Shown: one piece after another, positions 57,568 to 64,000 of the stretch | How positions within the stretch are numbered: the stretch's first letter is position 1 | Layout of the letters: each line of letters begins with the position of its first letter | NCBI GenBank assembly: GCA_020632715.1 | Contig: JACKFA010000001.1 | Coordinates: 930,001 to 994,000, forward strand | Length of the DNA: 64,000 nt | DNA from: Deltaproteobacteria bacterium | GTDB lineage: Bacteria; Myxococcota_A; UBA9042; PHBI01 | Reading direction: 5' to 3' | Made by a program: the position numbers and the translations under genes | Notes under the pieces: generated by a model | Databases searched by the model: none | Told to the model about the DNA's origin: nothing | Seen by the model: only the letters and a program-made list of their open reading frames with translations

Positions 57568-57853
57568 GATGGGCATTTGAAGCCAGCGAGAGCTGGCATG
57601 ATGTGCCCATCACCCGCTACCGGCGCGCACCTCGACGAGCGAGGCCCGCGTCACGAAGACACCTCCGGATTCGCTGCTGCGGCCCGCACGCGCAGAGCGA
57701 AGTCCATCGGTCCCGGCAACGGGCTTTCGATGGGCCACACGACGCACGCAGAAGCGCCGCCGTGAATTCTGTTGGGAATTTTTGTAGGACGCGAGCAAGC
57801 ACTCGCATGAACACGTTCGCACACCGACGAGCCGCTCGCAAGAGCGGATGTCG
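57568..57853 (+). ncRNA. Candidate structured RNA with several GNRA-capped hairpins
   Basis: In the 619-nt gap without a convincing gene (57418-58036) I see four further perfect hairpins. GATGGGCA/TGCCCATC (57568-57575, 57604-57611) encloses GCCAGC-GAGA-GCTGGC (57582-57597). CCATCG/CGATGG (57704-57709, 57728-57733) encloses CCCG-GCAA-CGGG (57712-57723). GCGAG/CTCGC lies at 57791-57806. CGAC/GTCG (57825-57828, 57850-57853) encloses CCGCTC-GCAA-GAGCGG (57832-57847). Three of the loops are GNRA on the plus strand. Base composition is lower in GC than the genes around. No known RNA (RNase P, tmRNA, SRP, 6S) was recognised. The rest of the gap, to 58036, holds nothing I can name. Confidence 0.45.
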
Positions 57854-58036
57854 ATAGAATTGTAGCGACGCAAAAATGTTCGCGACCGCGGGCGCCCCCG
57901 TGAACGCGGCCATTGGCGCGGAGCAGCGCTACAGCTTCGTCACGCCCAGGATACTGAACGCCAGGGTCCCGTTACATTTCATCGACCGAACGAAACACGC
58001 TGCTCGCCTGAATCCTCGGCGCCCGCCACTACGGCG

Positions 58037-58255
58037 TCAGGCCGCGCGCCGGAGCCGCGACCACTGGCGTCGCCACCAGAGGGGGAGCGCCCCCGCCGTC
58101 AGCGCGATCCACGCGCTCAGGATGACGACCGAGACGCTGCCTGGGCCGATCTGCTCGATCATCGCGGCCGTCGCGACGATCATGAGGATGGCGAGGAGGC
58201 AGACGCCCCACGCCGCGAGGATCTGCCGTCCATAGCTCTGCCAGAAGGGCTTCAT
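58037..58255 (-). CDS. Small membrane protein with two transmembrane helices
   Basis: The protein has 72 residues. Helix 1 is at about 11-33 (ILAAWGVCLLAILMIVATAAM) and helix 2 at about 42-61, followed by a basic tail with WWRRQW. ATG 58255 is preceded by GGAGG at 4 nt, which makes a real gene likely despite the size; the longer reading to 58315 has no ribosome site. The function is unknown. It is divergent from the LON-domain gene. Confidence 0.75.
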   Translation of the reverse strand: MKPFWQSYGRQILAAWGVCLLAILMIVATAAMIEQIGPGSVSVVILSAWIALTAGALPLWWRRQWSRLRRAA

Positions 58256-58425
58256 CGGGCCTCCGGTGGTCGAGTTGGCTCCCACCGTTAGATCCCCGGA
58301 TCGCCGGATCGTCAAAGAATCTCGTAGACTCGCGAGGCCGACGCCGGCGCGCCCCGCGCGCGCATCGCGCTCTCCCGCTGTGATCAGGCGTCGCCACGCC
58401 GGGCGGCCTCCGCTATCATCCCGCC

Positions 58426-59112
58426 ATGCCTCAGGAGAACCCCCTCGACGTCGTCCGCCCCGCGCAGCTCGAGCGTCTCCCGATGTTCCCGCTGCCGCGC
58501 ACGGTCCTCTTCCCCGGCGTGACCCTCCCGCTCCACCTCTTCGAGCCCCGCTACCGCGAGCTCGCGGAGCACTGCGTGACCGGCGACCGCCTGCTCGCCC
58601 TCGCCGCCCTGAAGCCCGGCTACGAGGACGCCTACCTCGACCGCCCGCCGGTCTTCGAGGTCATGGGCCTCGGGCGGATCGTCGCCGAGCAGCGCCTCCC
58701 TGATGGGCGATGGAACATCGCGCTCCGCGGCCTCTGCCGCGTCGAGATCCTCGCCGAGCACCCGCCGACGGCCTCCTTCCGCGAGGTCCACGCGAAGCGC
58801 CTCGAGAGCGATCCCCGTCACGTCGAGCCCGCCGCGCTCGATCGCCTCCGCGGCACGCTCATCCAGCTCGCGAGCCGCGTCCAGGGGGTCCGCCAGCAGC
58901 TCGCCCCGCTCTTCGCGGCCTCGAGCGACCCCGCGGCCCTCACCGACATCGCCGCCGCCCTCTTCGTCGAGAGCTTCGCGGTCCGCCGGGAGCTGCTCGA
59001 GCAGCTCTCCGTGGCGAAGCGCCTCGCGATGCTCGAGGAGCTCCTCGCGCAGGTCCTGCTCGACGTCGCCTTCAAGAACGGCGGCGGCAGCGAGCCCGTC
59101 GGCCTCGGCTGA
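58426..59112 (+). CDS. LON peptidase substrate-binding domain protein
   Basis: The protein has 228 residues with the N-terminal domain of Lon protease alone. The opening LPMFPLPRTVLFPGVTLPLHLFEPRYREL (about 18-47) is diagnostic. FEVMGLGRIVAEQRLPDGRWNIALRG follows, and the C-terminal half is a helical bundle. There is no ATPase or protease part. Such proteins are widespread in myxobacteria and proteobacteria and are thought to bind protein substrates or partners. Three nucleotides after its stop a 269-nt inverted-repeat structure starts. Confidence 0.9.
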   Translation: MPQENPLDVVRPAQLERLPMFPLPRTVLFPGVTLPLHLFEPRYRELAEHCVTGDRLLALAALKPGYEDAYLDRPPVFEVMGLGRIVAEQRLPDGRWNIALRGLCRVEILAEHPPTASFREVHAKRLESDPRHVEPAALDRLRGTLIQLASRVQGVRQQLAPLFAASSDPAALTDIAAALFVESFAVRRELLEQLSVAKRLAMLEELLAQVLLDVAFKNGGGSEPVGLG

Positions 59113-59114
59113 GA

Positions 59115-59383
59115 AGGTGTTTTCGAATTCTCCCGTCGCCCGGCTTGCTCTTGTGGTTCCAGGCACTTCCGCTCGTCGGTCGCGTGAGAGGCTGTGAAGA
59201 GATCCCCTCCCGTCGCTGGCATCGCCGATACGCTTCGCCGGCCTTCGTCGCAGCCCCTTGAAATACCACGAGGTATTCCCGCGGGGCTGCTCCTTGGGCG
59301 GCCCGCGGCTCGGCGCGCCGGCTCGGTCCGGGTATTTCTTCACAACCTCTGCCCCCCGCGGCGGGCCGCGGGAGAAAACGCCT
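59115..59383. repeat. Nested inverted repeat of 269 nt (possible structured RNA or small mobile element)
   Basis: Three concentric pairs of arms are present. The outermost are AGGTGTTTTC plus CTCCCG (59115-59135, with a 5-6 nt bulge) pairing with CGGGAGAAAACGCCT (59369-59383). The middle pair is GAGGCTGTGAAGA (59188-59200) with TCTTCACAACCTC (59337-59349, one mismatch). The inner pair GCAGCCCC (59250-59257)/GGGGCTGC (59283-59290) encloses AATACC-ACGA-GGTATT (59262-59277). No reading frame here looks real. The rest of the gap, up to the next gene at 59505, shows no feature except a GC-rich stretch. Confidence 0.7.
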
Positions 59384-59504
59384 GAGGTCGCGCTGAAATA
59401 AGCTCCGTGGGCGCCGCCACGCCGGGGCGCTAGCGTGCTCTCGACCGCGCGAGGCCGGCCGCCGGCCCGCCGACGCGGGTCGCGTCACCCCGCCCGGAGC
59501 TACC

Positions 59505-60041
59505 ATGAGCTTCGATCGCACGAGCGCCGCCGAGCCGCTCGCCAGCGCGCGGACCGATGGTCAGCACGCCGCCGCGCGCCGCCGTCCCCCCAGGGGAGGC
59601 GACGGCTACCACGCCCAGGTCCAGCGCCTGTCCCCCACCGGTGACGCGGCCGCCGCGTCGCTCACCATCGCTGGCGTCACGCTGACCGCGGCCGCCGTCG
59701 GAGCGACCTTCGAGCGCCTCGAACACGCCCTCGGCGACTCGTGGCGAGAGCGCGCCCGCGCCGCGGCCAAGGACGGCGGCGACGCCGTGCTGCGCACGCT
59801 CGCGGATCTCGTCCCGGCCGCCGTGCTCCGCGCCCCGCTGGCCCACGACGTCGCCTCGGCCTACGCGCGCTGGGCCTCGCGCAGGCCTTCCTCGGAGCGC
59901 GACGCCGACCGCGGCGCCACCGCGCAGGCGGGCGGAAGCCACAGCGCCGGGAGCGAGGGCCAGGGCGAGCGCCCGATCTACTCCCAGGCCGCCTGGTACA
60001 CGGCCGGCGGCCGCCTCATGACGGTGCGCACGTGGCTGTAG
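59505..60041 (+). CDS. Hypothetical protein with a low-complexity ends and central helix
   Basis: The protein has 178 residues. The first 40 are disordered and Arg/Ala-rich, with GGDGYHAQVQRLSP resembling the N-terminal tags seen in some myxobacterial DUF4157-type or secreted-effector proteins; that likeness is weak. A hydrophobic helix (LTIAGVTLTAAAVGATF, about 53-69) and an amphipathic helical region follow. The C-terminus (IYSQAAWYTAGGRLMTVRTWL) is aromatic. GGAG lies 6 nt before ATG 59505. It is followed at 107 nt by a second unknown gene, with a hairpin between. Confidence 0.62.
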   Translation: MSFDRTSAAEPLASARTDGQHAAARRRPPRGGDGYHAQVQRLSPTGDAAAASLTIAGVTLTAAAVGATFERLEHALGDSWRERARAAAKDGGDAVLRTLADLVPAAVLRAPLAHDVASAYARWASRRPSSERDADRGATAQAGGSHSAGSEGQGERPIYSQAAWYTAGGRLMTVRTWL

Positions 60042-60089
60042 CCCGGTCGCCGTCGAGCATCCTCGCCGTCTGCCAAGGAGGAGAGCGGA

Positions 60090-60109
60090 GGCGCACCCGT
60101 AGGTGCGCC
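60090..60109 (+). other. Perfect hairpin between two unknown genes
   Basis: GGCGCACC-CGTA-GGTGCGCC is a perfect 8-bp stem with a 4-nt loop, 49 nt after one stop and 39 nt before the next start. An AAGGAGGAG sequence just upstream looks like a ribosome site but has no start codon near. It may act as a partial terminator that lowers expression of the second gene. Confidence 0.5.
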
Positions 60110-60148
60110 GAGCATCGACGACGACGGCAGGCGGTGAGGAGGCCGGCG

Positions 60149-60880
60149 GTGAACGGCTCCAGCTGCTTGCGCACCGTCATAACGACCCGCGACGAGGTCG
60201 TCCACGCCGTCAGCGTGCTCGAGCGCTACCGCGTCAACGAGGGCGGCAGCTCCCAGGCGACCTTCCTCTTCGACGCCGAGGGGCGCGCCCGCGGCTTGAA
60301 GGAGTTCCACCTCGCGAAGCGGGAGACCGACACGGAGATCGTCTTCCGGAACAACTACGCAGGGAAGCGCGAGGCCGCGTGGAGCTACTGGTTCACGGAC
60401 GGCAAGGCGCGCCCCTACGTGACGGACCCGGCCATGCTCGAGACCGGAGAGCCCCGCTTCGCCAAGACCGCGGACAAGGGCGCGGTCCCCGTCCCGAGCG
60501 ACCTCCTCGCGCTCGACCTCGCGTTCATCCCGGGGACGCAGTCCTGCTTCCGCTCGGTCTACGCGATGGGGGTCGCCACCGGCGACCAGCAGCGGAACGG
60601 CGGCGGCGTCGGCCGCGAGCCGTTCACGGACGAGCGCCGCGAGGAGCTCCTCGACGGTCCGCTCGCCGCCGGCCACCGTCTCCACGTGCGGACGACCGGG
60701 CACTCCCTCTTCGTGACGGCCCACGAGGGCGGCGACACCTACGTCGTCGTCGACCCGGGCCGCAACCCCCTCGGCAAGGTGGGCACCCCCGAGGGGCGCT
60801 TCACCTACGCCGGCGGCACCCTCACGAGGAGCGACGGGAAGAAGTCCTACCCGATCCTCGAGGTGCAGCGCGTGGGGTGA
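60149..60880 (+). CDS. Hypothetical protein, unknown family
   Basis: The protein has 243 residues from GTG 60149, which is preceded by GAGGAGG at 6 nt. It is beta-rich, with strands such as SQATFLFDAEGRARGLKEFHL, a central region YWFTDGKARPYVTD, and a C-terminal TTGHSLFVTAHEGGDTYVVVDPGRNPLGKVG-like sequence ending in SYPILEVQRVG. There is no signal peptide or membrane helix. I recognise no domain. Its position right after another short unknown gene suggests that the two act together. Confidence 0.68.
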   Translation: MNGSSCLRTVITTRDEVVHAVSVLERYRVNEGGSSQATFLFDAEGRARGLKEFHLAKRETDTEIVFRNNYAGKREAAWSYWFTDGKARPYVTDPAMLETGEPRFAKTADKGAVPVPSDLLALDLAFIPGTQSCFRSVYAMGVATGDQQRNGGGVGREPFTDERREELLDGPLAAGHRLHVRTTGHSLFVTAHEGGDTYVVVDPGRNPLGKVGTPEGRFTYAGGTLTRSDGKKSYPILEVQRVG

Positions 60881-60907
60881 CGGGCTCGGGGCGCCCGCCG
60901 CCCTCGC

Positions 60908-62845
60908 CTACTGCGCGCCGACCACGTTCGCGTCGCGCGCGACGAGCTTGATCCCGATGCTCGCGGCGTCCATCACGCCGTCACCGTCCGAGTCGATGTC
61001 GTTCTGGACGAGCGCCTGGATGAGCCCCGTCACGGTCTCCTTCGTGAGCGGCGCCGGCAGCGAGCCGTCCGGGAGCGCCGCGACCGCGTCGAGGAGCTGC
61101 GACTTCGGCACGGCACCCCCGAGCACGCCCTGCGCGGCCGAGACCTGGCCGCCCGTCACCGTCACCGTGAGCTCGAGCCGCACGTTCACGACGGTGAGCT
61201 GCAAGGACGCCGTGTCCGACAGCGGGATCGCGAAGGGGAGCACCGCTCCCGGGCCTCCCGCCACGATCTTCCCGGCGGTGCGCGTCCCGGCGAGCGCCAC
61301 GACCGGCTCGCAGGTGGCCGGGTCGAGGAAGCTCCGGTCGACGAGCCAGTCGCAGGTCTGCGTCTGGATGTCGCAGCCGCTGTTCGTCCCGGCGAGCCCG
61401 GCCTGGAAGATGCTCACGTTCACAGCACCCACGGCCGCCGAGTCGAAGGTCGCGACGAGCGTGAGCCCGCCGTCCTCGACGGCGCCCGCGATCGGGTCGT
61501 TCGCGAAGCTCGCGAGGAGCCCGAGCGTGTTGTCGTAGCCGCCGTCGCACGACGAGCTCGGCGCGCACGTCGTCGCGTCGAGGTCCACGTCGAGCGCCTC
61601 GCCGACGTGCCCGCCGTCGCCGAGGAGCACCGTCGTGAACTTCACGCCGTCGGCCGCGAGCGTCGGCGTGCACGCGCACTCCGACGTGTCGCCGCGGCAG
61701 ATCCCCTGCTGGCAGGTGTCCCCGGTCGAGCACGCGAGCCCGTCGTCGCAGCCGCCGCCCGTCGCCGGGTCGTGCACGCAGCCGACCGCCGGCGTGCACG
61801 CGTCGTTCGTGCAGGGGTTCCCGTCGTCGCAGTCCCGGACGCCGCCCCGGCACTGCCCCTCGACACAGGCGTCGCCGACGGTGCAGGCGTTCTGGTCGTC
61901 GCACGGCTCGTTCGCCGCGAGCTCGTGGCTGCAGGCCGCCGTCAGCGGGTCGCAGAGGTCGCGCGTGCAGGGGTTGCCGTCGTCGCAGACCGAGGACGAG
62001 CCGACGCAGCAGGGGGTCTCGGTCGGGAGGTGCACGCAGCCGACGTCGTCGTCGCAGAGGTCGATGGTGCAGACGTTGTCGTCGTCGCAGGCGTCGGCCT
62101 CGCCCCCGCCGCACACGCCGTCGGCCTGGCACGTCTCGCCGACCGTGCACGGGTTCCCGTCGTCGCAGGCGCCGACGTGCGGCGTGTGGTGGCAGCCGGC
62201 GGTGTCGCAGGCGTCGTCGGTGCAGGGGTCGCCGTCGTCGCACGTCTCCCCCGCGCCGACGCACACCCCCTCGACGCAGGCGTCGACCGCGGTGCACGGG
62301 TCGAGGTCGTCGCAGGGGATCCCGTCGAGCGGGTCCGAGCCGCAGCCGATCGCCGGGTCACAGAAGGCGACCGCGCAGGGCCCGTCGAGGTCGCCGCAGG
62401 TGACGGCCTCGCCGCGGCACGCCCCGGCCACGCACGTGGCGTTCTGCACGCACTTGTCGCCGTCGTCGCAGGCCGCGCCGTCGGTGACCGCGGAGAGCGC
62501 GAAGCGATCGCGCGTCGGGTCGCACGCGAGGCAGGCCGTCCGCGTGGACGCCTCGCCGCTCGCGTAGCAGCGGTCGGACACGAGGCACGCGTCGGCAGCG
62601 AGCGTCCAGACGCAGTGCGGCGACGCCGCCGCGAGATCGCAGCGGTCCACCGTGCAGGCGAGCCCGTCGTCGCACTCGCCGTCGCCCGCGCACGAGGGCG
62701 CCGGGAGCGTGTCGACGCCCTCGGCGACGTCCTGGCCGACGACCCCGTCGCGCACGCGCTCGATGCCGCTGTCACCCTCGCCGCAGCCCGCGCCGAGCGC
62801 CGCGAGCGCGGCCCCCGTCACGCCGATGAGAATCCACGCCTTCAC
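60908..62845 (-). CDS. Cys-rich repeat lipoprotein
   Basis: The protein has 645 residues. The GTG at 62845 overlaps the stop of the upstream gene (GTGA). A lipoprotein signal ends at Cys21 (LGAGC). From about residue 45 to 390 there are about ten modules of 30-40 residues built on CDDGNPCT-x-DxCD and GxCxG patterns, a repeat common in large myxobacterial surface proteins. The C-terminal 250 residues are a different, beta-rich domain with few cysteines, ending in a DSDGDGVMDAASIGI segment that may bind calcium. The function is unknown; cell-surface binding is likely. Confidence 0.86.
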   Translation of the reverse strand: MKAWILIGVTGAALAALGAGCGEGDSGIERVRDGVVGQDVAEGVDTLPAPSCAGDGECDDGLACTVDRCDLAAASPHCVWTLAADACLVSDRCYASGEASTRTACLACDPTRDRFALSAVTDGAACDDGDKCVQNATCVAGACRGEAVTCGDLDGPCAVAFCDPAIGCGSDPLDGIPCDDLDPCTAVDACVEGVCVGAGETCDDGDPCTDDACDTAGCHHTPHVGACDDGNPCTVGETCQADGVCGGGEADACDDDNVCTIDLCDDDVGCVHLPTETPCCVGSSSVCDDGNPCTRDLCDPLTAACSHELAANEPCDDQNACTVGDACVEGQCRGGVRDCDDGNPCTNDACTPAVGCVHDPATGGGCDDGLACSTGDTCQQGICRGDTSECACTPTLAADGVKFTTVLLGDGGHVGEALDVDLDATTCAPSSSCDGGYDNTLGLLASFANDPIAGAVEDGGLTLVATFDSAAVGAVNVSIFQAGLAGTNSGCDIQTQTCDWLVDRSFLDPATCEPVVALAGTRTAGKIVAGGPGAVLPFAIPLSDTASLQLTVVNVRLELTVTVTGGQVSAAQGVLGGAVPKSQLLDAVAALPDGSLPAPLTKETVTGLIQALVQNDIDSDGDGVMDAASIGIKLVARDANVVGAQ

Positions 62846-64000
62846 TGGCCGAGCCTCCCGCCGACGACGGTGTTGCCGCCGCTCCGATAGAGCGTCTGCG
62901 GCACGATGCTGATGCCGGTCCCCGCCGGCAGCGACGGCAACGCCCCGGAGAGGTCGATGTCGGGGAGCGGGATGCTGCCGAGCTCCGTGCCCGCGAGGCT
63001 CGTGAGGAGGCCGCCGATGACCTGCTCCTCGATGATGTCCTGCAAGGCGCCCTCGGCGGCGATGAGCCCCTCCTGGACGACGTCGACCTGGGTCTCGGCG
63101 CTCGAGATGCTCGTGATCTTCGCGGTGATCTCGCCGCCCGCCTGCGAGAGCTGCACGTTCGCGACGATCGACGCCCAGATGATCGCGGTCAGCGGCTGGT
63201 TGTTGACCCTCATGTCGGCCACGACCTTGATGTCGCCAATGTGCGCCTTGAGGCCGCCGCCGCCGCAGTCGCTCGCGGTCGGGGCGAGCATCCCCGACAC
63301 CGTCATCGTCAAGTTCGTGATGCCGGGCGGGAGGCTCGCCCCCTGGAGCCAGGAGGCGGGCACCGGGAACTCGAGGAGCCCGCCGCGCCAGGCCGCGTAG
63401 AGGAGCTGGTTCAGCGTGTCGTCCGCGAGCACGAGCTCGAGGTCGCGCACGCCGGGGTTCGCGAGCGTCTGCGTGCCGCTGCCGCACGCCCTCCGGTCGG
63501 GGATCCCGAGGTTCGAGTACGGCGTCACCTGCGGGTTGTGGTAGCCGCCGGCGCGCAGCACGAAGCGCCCGCCGCTCGTGTTGAAGGTGATGGCCTGGAA
63601 GTCGGTGATGACGTCCACGCCGATGTTGCCGCCCCCCTGCACCTTCGGGACGTCGAAGCTCGTCGTGAACGCGAGCGCCCGCAGCGCGTCGCGCACGAGC
63701 GGCTGGAGGACGGGCTTGATCTGCGAGGCGAAGGCGTCCTCGATGTTGTCGACGAGGTCGTCGATGAAGAAGCCGAGCACGAAGTCGAGGAGCGGCCCGA
63801 GGACGCCGTCGATGTGCGTGTCGACGCCGTTGATCGTGACCACCGCGCGCGGGACGCCGACGACGACGTCGTGCCCGGAGCTCGCCGAGATCGACACGTC
63901 GAGGTCGATGACGATGCTCGAGAACGTGATGTAGCCCGTGACCGGCGACGGGCCCCAGCAGTCGAAGAAGCCCGCCGAGCAGGTCTTCACGGCGCGGACG
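62842..64000 (-). CDS. Exported beta-rich protein, partial (5' end outside window)
   Basis: At least 385 residues are present, and the frame is open to the window edge. It contains two related halves of alternating strands and amphipathic helices, with patterns like IVIDLDVSISASSGHDVVVGV and a long helix IDDLVDNIEDAFASQIKPVLQPLVRDAL. The layout recalls lipid-binding proteins of BPI type, but I would not assign this firmly. Its stop overlaps the start of the Cys-rich lipoprotein, so the pair is translationally coupled and probably forms one surface complex. Confidence 0.75.
   Translation of the reverse strand, partial: VRAVKTCSAGFFDCWGPSPVTGYITFSSIVIDLDVSISASSGHDVVVGVPRAVVTINGVDTHIDGVLGPLLDFVLGFFIDDLVDNIEDAFASQIKPVLQPLVRDALRALAFTTSFDVPKVQGGGNIGVDVITDFQAITFNTSGGRFVLRAGGYHNPQVTPYSNLGIPDRRACGSGTQTLANPGVRDLELVLADDTLNQLLYAAWRGGLLEFPVPASWLQGASLPPGITNLTMTVSGMLAPTASDCGGGGLKAHIGDIKVVADMRVNNQPLTAIIWASIVANVQLSQAGGEITAKITSISSAETQVDVVQEGLIAAEGALQDIIEEQVIGGLLTSLAGTELGSIPLPDIDLSGALPSLPAGTGISIVPQTLYRSGGNTVVGGRLGQ

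Noticed and set aside
57568..57853. RNase P RNA, tmRNA, SRP RNA or group II intron as identity of the hairpin region
   Set aside because: The conserved GAGGAAAGTCC and ACAGAA cores of RNase P, the tRNA-like end of tmRNA, the SRP GGAA-loop motif and intron domain V were looked for and not found.
57610..57913. Small open frames on the minus strand and one from 57876 on the plus strand
   Set aside because: They have no ribosome site, no recognisable domain, and run through the hairpins.
59109..59386. CTGAG as target-site duplication of a MITE
   Set aside because: CTGAG flanks the structure on both sides, but its distance to the repeat ends differs (1-2 nt on the left, overlapping on the right), so it may be chance.

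Overview
The window is very GC-rich, densely coded DNA that looks like a chromosomal segment of a myxobacterium (Myxococcota, probably Polyangia). The reasons are the many secreted lipoproteins of unknown function, the Cys-rich 'DDGNPCT' repeat proteins, an OmpA protein with thrombospondin-3-like repeats, the large chemosensory operon and many overlapping start/stop codons. This placement is an inference. No rRNA, tRNA, CRISPR array, transposase or prophage gene was recognised.

Layout. 1-10145: one chemosensory operon on the plus strand (cheX end, cheA, two receptor genes, cheR, cheB, cheD, an HDOD gene), mostly joined by ATGA-type overlaps. cheA and cheD each carry an apparent one-base deletion at the same 8-mer, GGCCCCGG. 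10189-18587: a TM protein, a Cys-rich lipoprotein, a zinc alcohol dehydrogenase, an ACGGAG-repeat intergenic region, a three-gene molybdenum hydroxylase operon with its own cytochrome c lipoprotein, and a FabG-like reductase. 18720-23656: a divergent pair formed by a stand-alone LanB-like (glutamylation-domain-only) protein and a fusion of an unknown domain, an aldo-keto reductase and a PNKP-like 5'-kinase/3'-phosphatase. 23819-37929: secreted and lipoprotein genes, a hotdog protein, a GNAT enzyme, a serine protease with two paralogous exported proteins, a secreted HExxH protease and NhaA. 37938-41888: an RNB exonuclease, an Asp-Gly repeat lipoprotein and a PlsC-like acyltransferase.

41899-43466 is the most unusual stretch. 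Two four-helix-bundle (S23/IVS-type) genes face each other. Each is preceded by a nearly identical leader of about 270 nt with hairpins, so that the whole makes a 1.26 kb inverted-repeat cassette. A different hexanucleotide tandem repeat abuts each end.

43488-53698: a thioesterase-like gene, two large paralogous lipoproteins, OmpA, and a probably Fur-controlled porin-imelysin-dihaem oxidoreductase operon with a recognisable Fur box. 53956-64000: a Cys protein, MutH (surprising outside Gammaproteobacteria), a penicillin acylase homologue, a 619-nt gap containing several hairpins with GNRA tetraloops, a small membrane protein, a LON-domain protein, a 269-nt nested inverted repeat, two unknown proteins, and a Cys-rich lipoprotein coupled to an exported protein cut by the window end.

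The best leads for something undescribed are the LanB-like/AKR-PNKP pair (18720-23656), the four-helix-bundle cassette (42068-43328), and the two structured intergenic regions (57481-57853 and 59115-59383).
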